DNA from: Xiphydria camelus | Taxonomy: Eukaryota > Arthropoda > Insecta > Hymenoptera > Xiphydriidae | DNA length: 64,000 nt | Direction: 5' to 3' | Assembly: GCA_963678675.1 (NCBI GenBank) | Contig: OY783193.1 | Span: 999,501 to 1,063,500 of the forward strand | Shown here: positions 26,030-43,126 of the stretch, piece by piece | Layout: each line of letters starts with the position of its first letter | How positions within the stretch are numbered: position 1 is the stretch's first letter | Program-made: the position numbers and the translations under genes | Notes under the pieces: generated by a model | What the model was told of the DNA's origin: nothing | Database searches by the model: none | Seen by the model: only the letters and a program-made list of their open reading frames with translations

Positions 26030-26810
26030 AGCGGGGTCAAATGACCCCTTTCAAAATTTACTTTAAAATCGTACATTCATTGTTATTTCTTTCGTTCATT
26101 TGACTTTCTGTAAATTCTTATATCATCTGATTATTCAATTTCTCGCTCTCCCTTTTTCTCGTAGCTTATTTTTTATAGCAAAAAATTCTTTACCTACCTT
26201 ACGTACCACGAGGGGTCATTTGACCCCATACGAAGTTTACGTATTTGTCGGCAGTTCTCCAACTGGAGCCTTAGTTCTAAACTCAAATATTCTTCTGAAA
26301 TGAAGGTTTTATTTATCTAAACCTCATATGTGTGTTTGGTTTCGGCGCGAGCACTTGGACGGCCGGATCGGGTCCATAGGACTAACGCATAAACAAACAA
26401 GACTCTTATCGGAGAAACAAGCACTGCTCCCTCCCAGTATACTACTAGTTCTCTATAGCTAAACCAAATAGAAATGCAGTCGTATATTGAGTCAAAGAGC
26501 AAAGATCAGAGCGTATAAAAAATCAAGTTCGACAAGGAGTGACATGACAGTTTCCGTTACATTGTGACAATTTCTGTTATATTCAATTGACCTTCTGTTT
26601 TACTGTAACACCACGAATTTTACGAAGAAGAAAAAGAAAACCAACCAGAAGGAATACCAAGCAATTCCAACAATAATTCGCAATCACGGAAGAAATGTCA
26701 AGTAAGATTGTGCACAGGCAATAAAACAATTCAAACTTGTATAATGTGTAAAAGATTTGTCTGCAGGATTTGTCTGTACATTTCAATCAGTTTGAAACGA
26801 CGGATCGAGG
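26030..26810 (+). mobile_element. piggyBac-type transposase remnant
   Basis: About 26610-26790 (plus) encodes the end of a piggyBac-like transposase: an acidic linker and then the Cys-rich C-terminal domain KKCQVRLC...TCIMCKRFVCRIC with paired cysteines. Two 16-bp palindromes, GGGGTCAAATGACCCC (about 26034) and GGGGTCATTTGACCCC (about 26213), lie upstream in opposite central orientation. From memory, such motifs occur near piggyBac-like elements of ants. The catalytic domain is missing and I could not place the TTAA-flanked ends, so the limits given are approximate. Confidence 0.6.
26544..26608 (+). repeat. Three short degenerate tandem repeats
   Basis: TGACAGTTTCCGTTACATTG, TGACAATTTCTGTTATATTC and TGACCTTCTGTTTTACTG follow one another with a period of about 20-25 bp. 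They lie just before the coding part of the piggyBac remnant and overlap its start. Confidence 0.5.
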
Positions 26811-26954
26811 CAACGAATCGTACCGTGTATTGGGGGGGCCCCTATTTCATTGCTGCCGTCGCGCGAAATCTCGTGAGTGCGAGTGAGCACGGTATATGAG
26901 TGAGCAGGCCCCTAACTACGAGCCTGGCTGAATGAGAGTGGGGGGCCATTTCCG

Positions 26955-26996
26955 TGACGTCAGTCACTAACTCATAAAGCGACCGCGCGCGATTGG
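26955..26996 (+). promoter_or_regulatory. CRE and inverted CCAAT box in the putative Ack promoter
   Basis: A perfect palindromic CRE, TGACGTCA, lies at 26955-26962 and ATTGG (CCAAT on the minus strand) at 26992-26996, in a GC-rich stretch. They lie 1.3 kb upstream of the Ack ATG and about 700 bases before the donor of its likely untranslated first exon. CREB/ATF and NF-Y would be the expected binders. No TATA box is seen. Confidence 0.4.
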
Positions 26997-26999
26997 CTG

Positions 27000-27674
27000 T
27001 TCCCTTTCTCCAGCTCACGCGACAGAAGAGTTTAGCGTCAGAGGGTTAAAAGAAGTCGGTTATGCTGCGTGCTGCCACCTTTGCTCAGAATGTACCCGTC
27101 CGTGACAGAAGCGAAAGTCTCTGTCCCCGCGTGTGGTGCGGTGATTACATGTATATATTTTTTTATTATCACTTTGCTGCAGTTTGCTGCAGATCGTCAA
27201 GAGAGGTGGAAGCGGTCGGGTTACCTTTCGCGTTATCAAAATAAGTGATTTTTCGCGTAACAAACGTCATTCGCCTCGACCGTAACTGTAAGATTAAACT
27301 GTCACAGCGAGATTGAGCACGCGCTACAATGCACTTTGTAAGAAATTCACTCGGTGAAAGTGTGTTAAGTGCGAAGTGTTTGGAATTCAGCCGCGAAGGT
27401 TGCGATTTCCTCGCGTTCCTTTTAAACTAGGCGATTCCCTCGATCGGAAGTCTAGGTGGACTCTTGAGCAAAAATCGGGCGTGCGAAAAAGGAATAACGG
27501 CGATTACACAGAGTACACGGTATAATGTCCTTCGTAAATTCTGCATCGCGGCTGCATTTCGTGCGAAGCGTTTTGCGATCGACTTGTAATATTAGTCACT
27601 GAGGAGTTCCAAGGAGCGGGGAATACCTAATGTGCTAACGTTCTCCGTGGATCCGCATTGTTTCGTTAAAATCG
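27000..27674 (+). other. Likely untranslated first exon of Ack (5' limit unknown)
   Basis: The sequence ends in a good donor, ATCG|GTATGT, at 27675. The next acceptor with a pyrimidine tract is CTTTCAG at 28261-28266, directly before the exon that carries the Ack ATG (28298). The intron would be 592 bp. The transcription start is not visible, so the left limit is a guess. Confidence 0.4.
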
Positions 27675-28258
27675 GTATGTAAACACGTCTCTCAAAAAAT
27701 AGGAAGTATAATATATTTGCGATTCATATTTTTAATTTTTACGTGGTATTGAGTATTGAGGCAACAAAGTAGAGAGTCACAGAGGGAGTTTCGCTTTGAT
27801 AATAATAGAATAATGTACATGAAACCAACTTGGATCTTCTCAAAAAAAAAAACCAAATCTATTGTTGAACGTTTTTATATTATTTTTCATAAAGGATATT
27901 TTTTTATTTTATAAAGATAACTAGATGAATGTTTGATGTAGATAGTAGTCCTTTTTTCATCCCACAGTAAGCAATGTTGGCTCTTCAGCCAGTGCTTGGA
28001 CGTATAGCGGAGCATTATTTCATTTCCTGTCCGTGGGGAGATAGAGATAATGACAAACACTTCATTCATTTCTTCCCTACTGCTCCACTCGACGCCCCAG
28101 TAACGCCCCTGCTCAATTTAAACTGCATGTCTCGAGAGCAATTCACATTGCCACCAGTCACCGATCTTAAAACTTTTTAATCTGAAATTAAAAAAATATA
28201 AGCTGCAGGATTTTTAAAAGCAACGTTTATTTTGTATCGCGTAATTGATTATTAATGA

Positions 28259-32629
<4,371 letters not shown>

Positions 32630-35215
32630 GGACAAGTAACTAGGGAAACACTGTATTAATGCAAAGTGTCGAGGAGGATGTAAGTGTTCTTTCTCCTTAT
32701 TCTATTCTCTAGTTATAAGCTGTTCGCGCGAATACGACAAAAAAATGCGGCATGCAGCAACAAAAGCGTACGGCGGACACAGGGTTTTGTTACGAATTAT
32801 TTTTTAAAAGTTGCATTCCAGTACTCGGAGAACTGTAAAATTTAGTTTTTGGTAATTCCTTATTAGCTCAGTTTAACTTATTTTACGAGTGATCTGAGTA
32901 CGGAAATGAAGCTAAGCTCATTAGTGGCGCGATTAATTTAAATGTGTAATTGGATTTTCCGCCGAACCTCGAAAGATGGAAATGACATATACTTTCAAAT
33001 CTGATACTGTGATATACGCCGCAATTCGTAAGGGCGTTAGGCACTATACTAATAATATGTACTACGAATTTACTGTTACTACACTGCAACGAACAGCAAC
33101 AACAGTCTCCCACTCTTTCGCGAGATCGAGAATCATCGCACGTCTGTTGGGTACATCGGGAATAGTGTACATAGCATTAGCATAGCGAGAAAAGTTAAGC
33201 CGATAGTCAATACTCTTTCCATTCGCTTTGTGTCGCTAGGAGAAAGAGAAACGACGGAGAGACCTTGCATGTCGTTGACGATAACAGTCGAGTACAATTC
33301 GTGCGGCGATTGCAAAGCGATGTTTCGTATATACATAAATATTCTATAGAAATATGAGTTAGCTATATACGCCTTTAATTTTACTAGACGAAGAAAGGAT
33401 GCAGTGATTTCACCTTGTTCGGTGCATCTCGCGAAATGCAGACTGATAGAATGTTGGAAATGAAGAAAGGTTTTCGTTTTTCGTGACAGAATTTCTTGAT
33501 TTTTTCCTGAAATGATGTGGAATCGCGATCGTTCGACTCGTTTTCGAATCGGACGACAACGAGGAGCACGTGAAATCAAAGGGATTTCAATCGTAAATCT
33601 TCAAAAAATGCATAATGGCATGGAGTATATGCAGCGTTGCTGCACTTCGAGTGTGTTCTACTGGAGTAGAGCTCAGAGAAAGGGAATGGCATCGGGAAAC
33701 GATTATTTCGTAAGCTCCGAGGTCTATTGGTTGGCGATTTTTCTTCTGGAGGATGAAGCAGGTTTCCCTTTGCCCACTGTTTAACGCTAAATAGGGTCGC
33801 GTTTTCTTCCTTCAAACGCAAACATTATAACGTGATAAATTTATGCCGAGGTACAAGAAAGAAAAATATGTTTGCACGAAAATTTATAAGCCAAAGTTAG
33901 AAATGCGGGTGAAAAAAAATGTGGCATTGGACTATCCTGCCTCTTTATGTAAATCTCGGTTTCAGACCGACCATTGTATCTGATTTCCCGGTAACTAAGC
34001 TAATCGCGTGCCGTGCGAATAGCGGTTGGTTAAGGTCGGGAAACTCTAGAGAAATCAGATTCAATGTCGGTCCTGAACTTTATTCCGATTATCTTTACGA
34101 CTGGACGATCGAGCATTTTGCAAACCACGGAGTTCGATAAGCAGATATTTACGATTATGCGTCTACGAGATCCCGTTTAGAGGAGATATAAGTGATATAA
34201 AGAAAATTCTTTCCTCGTACACTTTCGTTATAAAGAGGAAAAGCCAGAAGACCGTTTTATCGAAATTCTCTCCAGAGTTCTATGCAGAGCTCGTACGATT
34301 TTCAGTAATACGTACAGTAAGCCTGCGAGAGAAAAGCCTGGCCTTCTGTTAGTTGGTAGGTTTTTATGAATACAATTATTTATTACTTCTCTTTTACGTA
34401 CGTTGGATGCTTGATAAGGACGAGACAGAATAAACGTGGTCGTCGTCGACGCGTAATAATATTAAGAAGCACAGAGGATCCATACATTTTCTTGTATGTC
34501 AACCTGAAAAGCTCTGTAATATACGTAAAGTCAAGGAAATACATCACATTATTCCTGATAAAGAAACCAAGTTTCTTATATTACCTGACCCCAAATCATT
34601 AGATACAAGCTCTGGCAAGATAACGAAAAACCACGAATCCCTTATTCCCGACGTTCTGACGGGACAGGACAGAGTATTCGATCGTGAGTCTATACGCCTG
34701 GTGGGGCGTACGGCACTCGCAGGTGTGAAACTCTTTGGTTTCACTCAACGACGAGGAGAGCGGCGGAAGAGTCGGAGAACTCGAAACCGTCAGAAGGGAA
34801 AGCACAGCCGCGATGCGCGCAACGTGCTACCTCGATCAGTCGAGATTCGAATTCGAAACGTCCTTCTAATTTCGTTATTGTCGTCATTTCTTATCCTTTC
34901 TAACGACATCCGGGCGCGCACGGCTTTCTTGATCAAGAAGGGAAAAAAGTAACAAGAAAAGGAAGATATCTTCATTCATGTTCCGTCGAGTTTTGCTGTG
35001 ACAATTATTTCGCGTAATCGCAATTCTCCGTTCAAAGTTAAAACAAACGCTCAAGGTGCGTGGGAAAATTGAGCGTCGCGTTTCTCTCCTTCGTCCATAA
35101 AGTAATCGTTTCTCAATGAAAATCGTGGGCCTTTAGTTGTGTTCATTTTGAAAAAGATTTTTGGAAGAGAACCGGAAGTTAATACTTCAGTGAAAGAAAA
35201 GTGCCACTGTTCGGA
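32630..35215. other. Ack 3' UTR and intergenic DNA
   Basis: No supported gene. AATAAA at 34429-34434 would give Ack a 3' UTR near 1.8 kb. A foldback of 119 bp lies at 33960-34077. A minus frame at 33133-33579 and an unstarted plus frame (about 34431-34952) are of chance length and show no domain. Confidence 0.45.
33960..34077. repeat. Small foldback element
   Basis: TTCAGACCGACCATTGTATC and TGATTTC at 33961-33987 pair with the reverse complement of AGAAATCAGATT...GTCGGTCCTGAA at about 34050-34077, leaving a loop of some 60 bases. The two arms differ by small indels. The form is that of a short MITE, but no clear target duplication is visible. Confidence 0.55.
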
Positions 35216-38200
35216 ATGCCGGCGGCTTCATCTATTTATTGGAACTCCGTCGACTCGCAGAGGTCTTCTTCAGGAGGTAGCTCTGGAGACGCTCGTTCAA
35301 GCAGCAGTCGACACTATGTTGACCCCTGGGACCTGGAGAACTATGACTATCTGCGACGTCATAGTATCGCTACTTCGACTTACCACCCTCAATGTTCCAC
35401 GGCGAATGAGCATCCCCCTTATCCACCAGGCAGACGTCCGGCCGCGGAACCGGAATATTGGTGAGTGTTTCTCGTAAAACTCTATTCCATTTTTATGTAA
35501 TATACTTTCTAAGTGCACTTGTAATTAAAAATCAAGTAGACCATTGTCATAATATGAATAGCTTCATTACTGCGTTTTATAGAATTCGTTTTCTTTTTCT
35601 GTTTTTATGTTGAAACTATCAATTTTCAGCAATGAAAAATATATGTCGCAAGACAAAAATTTCCGTTACCAATGAAGTGCAACCAAGAGAAAGGTTCTGC
35701 AATGATTGCCAGTTGAATACCTTTAATACTTTCACTTTTGTAAATTTGACAATCTCATTGTCAGAAACGTTTTGTATTGTACCTGCACACACAAGTGTAT
35801 ATTTTATAATATGATCGCACGCAGGTATCCACCGGCAATAAAGGAACCAGGATACCACGCACCAGCGTTCGTCGAGGAGCTGTATTCAGGTCCACCGAAG
35901 CATCAACATCACGGAAATAATTGTTACTATCATCAACCCATTTACGAAGATGAACTGCAGCATTACGCGGCGCCTGTACCCGTTTATGCACCCCTCTCCG
36001 GTGAGTGAATTAAATCATATCGTATCTTCGATTATATCGGCACGGCTGGCAAATGGAAATCGGCATAGCTGTCAATGCCGTTTTAAATGTATTTAGATTT
36101 AGAAATGAGTGGCAACACCTGCGACAAAGACTTTGTTGCTAAACTCGCCGAAGAAACAGAAAGATTCTAATCCACATTCAGTGTCCCACATTTTTCTATT
36201 TTCTCGATACATAATAGAACGAGCGGACCTTGACATCTATATCGATTTGCGTCTCCTATATAACTAGACACCGAGACGTGTGATCCGCGCGTCCCACGCA
36301 CGGGTTGGCGATTCCGTTACAGAGTTGGCCTGCGACAGGTGTGGAGTGTGTGACATAATCTTCGGGTTGAGTGGCTTGCCGCATGCATGTATACGCGATT
36401 ATACTTGTCATTCCACCCACGAGATATCCTCTCCTCTCGCCAACGATCGTCGCCGTTCCCCGCGTGGCTGTCGATGGAATTTATAATAAAAGAGTTCGCC
36501 CGTGACGAAATCGCAAATTGTGACCGACTCTCAGCGCGTCTTTGCCTCCTACTTCTTCTCGGTCCCCAGCCGCTGACGCAATGCACGCAGTTCGACGTAA
36601 GATACGTCGTGGTAAGAATAATAAATCCGTGAGAAAATTTTTGCTCAACAAAGTGTCGAGTGGGGACGCTTTGTCGTGAGCTGGAACCGGGCTAGATTCC
36701 GTGGTACGCTTACGCGTGACCGTAAACGAAGCTCGATAAGGATCGCGATTCATGAGAGTGTCCTCAATGATTATCAAACGCCTGGGAGAAATAATATCAT
36801 GCGTGTCGCGTAAGGCGCACGTTGCTTTTAAGGCGCTAGATCTATGGGATAGTGTGCCAATTATCGAATAGCTGGTCGATCGGGGTTGAATGATATTCCA
36901 GTCAGGTACTCGCATGCGTAATATTGTTTCCTCGTATTGATTTGGTGTTGAGTAATTACAATTCCATTAATTCGTCTCTTTGCTGCATTTATGGAACGTG
37001 TACGAAAGAGAGAGAGAGAGAGATAATAACAGGGGAAAACTGTATCCACTGACAGGTGCCCATCCGACATAAAATCATATACGGATTCGCCCGGTAGTAG
37101 AAAGTTGTTCGTGAGCTCGTTTTGTAGGACTCTCGCGTGCGACTAGCAGCAATCGACGCGGTTCGCGTATCCTGAGCGATTCGCTCGTACATCCTCTCCG
37201 TCTAGACGACCTGTGGCCATTTCGAATGGATTTAAACACTTTCGATAGCCGATCCCCGATCGAAAGTTTCATTTTATCGCTCGAGGCGTCGAAAGAGTTC
37301 GCGCCGCTTCAAATGACACGGATAATTCTGCCGCGTGGTGAAGGTTAATTAATTCTCAATAATTGGCCGGCTACGCCTAGAGAAAACTAGACTAGCAAGC
37401 CTCTTCTGACGGATCTAAAGAGTGACACATTTCGCATTGTCTTTTACGCAGAAGCGAATGGAAGTCACTTCTTATTCTTTCTGTACCGAGTGCAGAGTGG
37501 AAGGCGGGTTGGGTTTGTCTATTGTTGCATGGTAGGCCGGAACAGAAAACTCCATTCCCACGTTGCGTTGGCGATGATAGCGTGCGATGGCCTTATGTGC
37601 GCGTAGATTTTTCATTAATAACGCGGAAATTACGAATCTCTTGGGAGGGAGTCGACGAATTTTTTGAATACGTGTTGAAACGAATGACGGGATGATAAAT
37701 GATAATTATGTAGTACGAGTCGTGGTTCAGGAAGGTTGAATGGTAGAATGATGGTACGATGTACTGAGTCTTCAGACTTTGGTCCTTAGATTATGATTAC
37801 AAGGTCTCGATTCCACATTTTTTGATTCCCCGACGAGGCAAGTCAGATCGACAGATCAAATGAATTCGCAGCGATTAAATTCTTCAAACGAAACATCGAT
37901 CCTAATTAGGAGCTTTGAGAGGTCGATCGCGAGAAAGTGAATCTCTATGGGTTTTCTCCATCGGTCCACGAGTCATCACTGTCCCAATTATTTCCTAATT
38001 CCTTCGCGCGCAATTTCAAATGAAATCTCTACATTAGTCGCAATGATAATCTGAGTTTGAACTCCGTTCTCAGACAGGTTTTTTTCACACCGAATCGGTC
38101 ATCGCGCTTCTATATCATCATCATCGCGTCGTCGTCATCTACCGGCGGATATTTACTCATCATATCTAAAGATACACCGGAGCATCAGTGCCACCGAATC

Positions 38201-41200
38201 CGGCAAAGCCGGTTGTAACCTTGGAAGGTCCCTTTGATTTGTGATCTCCGTGGAATCGTGACGCTATAACATTAGGTAATCGTCACTACGCATTTTTACA
38301 ATTCTTCGGATGCTCGTCTGCTAAGTCAGCGGAGAGCCGCACGACGCGAGTAACGGTTCGGATTACGGAGAAATTCAAGAATCTTTCACGAGGGCCTTTG
38401 ATCGTTTAAATGATTTTTCTTCTCAGTCCCCTAATAACATTCGTGCGACGCAGATATCAGCGAGCAATTTCGCGCGTATGCGCTTTGCCGTCACATTTTC
38501 ACCGCGCAAGTAGATCGGAGAAAATAGTCTCTGAACCGTGTAAACAAATGTAGGAAAAGAGCGACTCAATGTTCAACGATAGTCCCTTAGGGCCGCCACA
38601 GACACACACAGTCTTGTCGTCAGTCTTGCATGCGCAGTCTAAAGGCACGGTCTCACGGGGTGGTGGAGCACTCGCATGTGTCACATCAGTGTCGGCACAT
38701 TGACGTGACACATGCGCAATATAAGTAGTGCTCCACCACCTCGTGAGATCGCGCCTTTAGACTGCGCATGCATTTCACCGTCTCGACCGCATTGCTTGAA
38801 TTTTCGGATATAAATTGGTTTCTTTAACGATCTCTAATCATACTTACCGAGTACATGTTAGGCCTAGTACATGTACACTTCCAGAGACGTAAACTGTATT
38901 ATTACCGCGCTGTTATCATCGCGTGCACCTGCAGTTCATTGCATGACTCGATTGCGAGGTTTACACCGCGGCAGATCTTCAGGCGTGAATTTCTCCGCGG
39001 TATACCAAAGGCAGCGTGCGATACGATTTATTTTATACAGGCAGCGCTTCCCGTTCGAATGTCTAGGTCACGGTTCGTAGGCACTCGTACTAGTTTTTGC
39101 TTTTTACATCACTCTCTCGGTGTCTCGTGCATAGCGTAGCAGCGTTTTGCTCAGTTTAGCACGACTCTCGTAAATTAATTGGCACCTAGTTGCTGGAAAA
39201 ACGATGAGCAAGTTGATAGCAAATATCGAGGACGGTCGACGGCAGCGATAAATTAGTTGTAAGGCGACGGTCTATCGTGTATACGATTTTATTATATATT
39301 TCGAAAATGAAATTTTCTTCATTACCGAGTTCTGATCGATTTATACATTTGCACCGAGTTTCTATAAAACTCTTGGGAAGAGATCTTGAGAGGAAATCAG
39401 TCTGTAGAAATATATTATAAATTATTCTTGAAGTGCTCTTTTTGAGTCCTCAAATCATATCTTTTAAGTGATATGTAGCGCCTCTTAAATTAGATGCTAA
39501 TATGTGACGACGGTGACGACTTAATCCCATTTCAGCGGATCACGATTGCTGTTTGTCCGCGTTTAATAGCTTCAAAGTAGCGTTACTCCATCTGAGTGGC
39601 CGATACTCACGCGTATAGTATACATATATTCCGGCCCCCAAAACTCGTTCCGTCGACTGGTCGAGAACAACTTTCGATTCTTATAATCACGGGTATGCAC
39701 ACAGAACGAGTGCGAGTTCCTTTCGATCAACGACGTCCGGATAGGGATATTCTTGCGAATACGGACACACGGAGCTAGAATCATCCAGGTTTTTTTACGT
39801 GTTTGCTTTGATCACTTCGGATTAGTTATATTTAATAGAGAATGGGAAGCTTATCCTATGCGAAACACGCTCTTAAAGTTTACTAGTGCAAGCGAAGGCG
39901 CGGCACGCGATTAGCACAGAAATTACCTTGTTGTTAGTTTAGGTCAACCGCCTTCCTTTCGCGCGCAGGCTACGTTCGCGGTAAAAGGGAAGTTTCTAGC
40001 CCGCGAGGAGGTTTTCCGAAAAATGCATATACTTGCAGGATCGATTACGTTCACCGCATAACTGGAACACTGTCGCGAATCGTTGCGTAACCATGCGGAG
40101 CAGCACTCCCGCGCTGCATTCCCGCCGTTGGGCAATCGACGCAGCGAATCGAGATCGGTGCAACAGTCGAGACGCCGTTCTCAAAAAAGAGCGCCGACGT
40201 TTCGTACGTGCGCATGTACACGCGCGTCAAGCCCGCGACTTTCGCCTTTGATGGAGAAAAGCGGGGAAAAACTATGTAGTCGCCCCATTTAAATCGTTTA
40301 ATGGTAGTAGAGGCAGGTCGGTTAACGATCCTAAATCGAAGTTTTATACTGAACTGGTTTCGCTCCGCTTCCGGTACTCTTGGAAAGCATTCGGCGATGG
40401 TCGTTGATTTAGGTCAAAGGGAACTCTATTCGTCTTCTTACAACCAGCGTCTTAATTAGCTGCATAACTTTTTAGTTGAGAGTAATGCGTACTTTATATT
40501 GCACCGACATAAGTCGCTCGAGGCCAATTCTACCACTATTGACAAACCGGCGCGGTCGTGCAGCAAAACTGCCCGCGGGTGCAACACGGGACCGATAATA
40601 ATCGATCACCGCTTTAGATTTATACGCGAAACTCGTTAGCGGCAGTAGGGCGAGTGTCGCCGCGGAAACGAATTTAATTTCCTTCGTTATAACGAAACAC
40701 ACGGCGAATTTACCTCGTATTTGGGAAGCCATTCATATTTATAGGTGCACGCAGTGTACAGTCGTTACGTGGGAATGGATCGGAATCGCGAGCCGTATAC
40801 TCTCACTTCTCGAATCGATCGTCACCTCCAATGAGATGGAAGCAACAAGCACGAATCTTTTTTTGAGACTTCCTCGTAGCGCCGCGAAAAGTGGAGTAAG
40901 ACTGACTGGCGCTTTTCACGGTTCCTTCGAACCGGACTTATGCGACCAATTTGGCGAAATTACTCAATATCTACGAGCTGCTTGCAACCTCTACACCGAA
41001 TTTTCGCTCGCGAGTATAGAAAGCATTTCACAAATTCGTTACTCGCATTTGTGTCATCCTTGTTTCCAAACTACTTTCCTTTTCCTTGAGGCGACCGACC
41101 CGTACCCATCATCGTATCTCATCTACCGTATTTCGCTACTGAAACATTTTTTAATCTGTCGGTATCTATCGCTTCGACAGCAAGAAAGACGCAGCAGAAA

Positions 41201-43126
41201 ACTGCAGCTATCGGTCCTTTCTCGCACTTTGGCGGACGCGCCTGATCCGTAACGCCGCTCCGAAGCAGGATGGACAGCCGTTGGTACAAGGTCTGATGAT
41301 ATCAGCCGCGACGAAGATAGCTATTCTTCGGCCTTGGCTCGAGTCGCTTGAAGTTGTAAAAAATAATTATGTTTTTGTCACATAGTAGTGTAATTGCCCC
41401 GCGGTGCAAAGTGCTCGCGCGGGTTAAAAACCGCTCCTCGTCCACGCCTTTCCGATACGAAGAAGCGATGAAATCGTTTTGCGATTGCAACATCCCCTGC
41501 GAGCCTCTGATTGCCGAGCGGGCGTTTAAGGGGGTCTTTAATGTATGCGAGCAGCATCGATGATACTTGTTAGCGGAGGAAGCCACAGCGATTCATTCCG
41601 GTCGATGCGGATTAATCCAGAGCTCCGTAACTGTTCTTGCACGAATGCAGAACGTCGGTGCATGCCGATATATTAACATCGGTGTCTGGTGCACGACTTC
41701 CTGATTACGCGACGCGCATAATCAACCACGACGACGATCGATGTACAGGAAGACCGTAAAGAGCGCGGTACGCCGATCGTGAAATTCAAACCATATCACT
41801 TATTTTTTCCTGCTGTGCAACTGGCAAAACGAATATCGATTTCGCGGTTTGGTCACTTTCTTATATAAGCAGGCCGTTCGACATCGTCGCGTTTATGAGA
41901 GAGGAGAAACTCCGGGATTGAAAGAACTGTCCCGGCTTTTGATTTGATTAGGCGATTTTGTTGAGGATTTATCGGCCCGGAGTTCTGCGATTAAATTAAA
42001 TTTCTACTGGCTCACCTGGAGCTCATATTTCGATTAGACATGCACGTCCTCTTTTACATTTGAGGCGCGTGCATGCTATGACTTCCTCTTCCTGGCGACG
42101 GCTTTTCACGTCACGCCTTAGCGCTGCGAGCAATCCGATATCGGCTGTATAATTTACGATCCATTGGCACGTCTTGACGCTGCTCGCCGACTACGAAAGG
42201 GCGTATCTAACGAGTTCGATGCGATTTCCAAGGCATAGTACCTAAAATACATCTAAAGTGTACGACATGTATCACGTTGGTTTCGACTCTCGATATCAAA
42301 CGAAAGCACTGATTGCGATGCACACAACGTAGCGTCTACCGCAGATATCCGTCGACCACGCCTTCCTTGTGGCGTGTCGCTTGAATAAACAGACAGAGGA
42401 ACAGTTCGAATTAGCGATGCTCCATCGATTCCGGAGGCCTTTCTAGACCACCGCCGGAACGTCCAAGGCGGTTTCTCTGCAATTTCCTTTCACGGCTCTT
42501 TTACCGCCATTCAAACGCACCTCACGCGGGTACGTGATTTCGACGGTCGATGAGCCTTATGCAAGCGCGATAGATTGAGCGACATCAACTTCGATGTCCG
42601 CCTTTTACCGCGAAAACGCGGAATTGCGATGGAGAATTTTCTGCGTATCGTAGACTCGGCAAAGTCGAGCAACGGTGAAAATCTTGGAGCTTAATCTCTA
42701 GCTCTTATCAATGTATCTGTTGTTGCAGATCTCGAGCAAAGCGAGCCAGTCGAGGATCACCGGTTGAAGGAGATGCTGAAAAGAAGAGCCAAACTTGCGC
42801 GCGCCAGAGGCCACCGAAGGTTTGTTCTCTTTGCAAGAATATTGAGTTATTCTGAACTCCAAGTCGATTAATTCTTTTACGATAAGATTCCCGCGGCGAA
42901 GTTACACGTCTCGTTTTAATTTTTCAGTGAGGAGTGCTTGTACCACGGTGTATCGTCGAAGCGTCTGCAGAATTCCGTCGAAGAGGTGCCGCAGCAAATG
43001 TTGCGAGGAGACCCTGGTTACGTTGAGATGGTACTTCCGGCCGCACTTGAACTAAATACCTACGGTCACCTCAAAATCGATTATACGAACAGTTGGAATT
43101 CTCTGCATCGAAAGATACGCAAGTGA
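35216..43126 (+). CDS. Unrecognised four-exon gene, Tyr/Pro/His-rich protein
   Basis: Exons 35216-35460, 35825-36000, 42729-42819 and 42928-43126 all have GT-AG borders and agreeing phases (2, 1, 2), giving 236 residues that end in TGA. The last three junctions read cleanly (EYW|YPPAIKEP, PLSG|DLEQSEP, GHR|SEECLYHG). The N-terminal half is low-complexity (Ser/Gly run, then PWDLENYDYLRRHS, many Tyr, Pro and His). Exon 3 is a short charged helix (RLKEMLKRRAKLARARGHR). The C-terminal 65 residues look like a folded segment ending in LKIDYTNSWNSLHRKIRK. No signal peptide or membrane segment is seen. I do not know the family. The start could lie further upstream, since the frame is open back to 35183 and TTCAG at 35186-35190 could be an acceptor. 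AATAAA at 43730-43735 is a candidate poly(A) signal. Confidence 0.6.
36001..42728 (+). other. 6.7-kb intron of the unrecognised gene
   Basis: The donor GTGAGTGA at 36001 and acceptor TTGTTGCAG at 42728 bound it. It contains a GA microsatellite (37008-37023), a foldback MITE (38627-38772) and TATA-like sequence near 36257. Its open frames are short and featureless, including those at 36481-36915, 38855-39139 and 40836-41252. I see no nested gene. A long intron near the 5' end often carries enhancers, but nothing in the sequence proves that here. Confidence 0.5.
38627..38772. mobile_element. Foldback MITE
   Basis: Long inverted arms: TGCATGCGCAGTCTAAAGGC from 38627 continues through GGTGGTGGAGCACT and GCATGTGTCAC to about 38692. 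The right arm mirrors it from about 38696 to 38772 (GTGACACATGC, AGTGCTCCACCACC, GCCTTTAGACTGCGCATGCA). The arms are about 65 bp, nearly identical apart from small indels, with almost no loop. No coding capacity. The outermost bases TGCA are themselves palindromic. Confidence 0.75.

Noticed and set aside
34431..34952. About 174 open plus-strand codons before the unrecognised gene
   Set aside because: Lacks an ATG in its first two thirds; a stretch this long is expected about once by chance in a window of this size.
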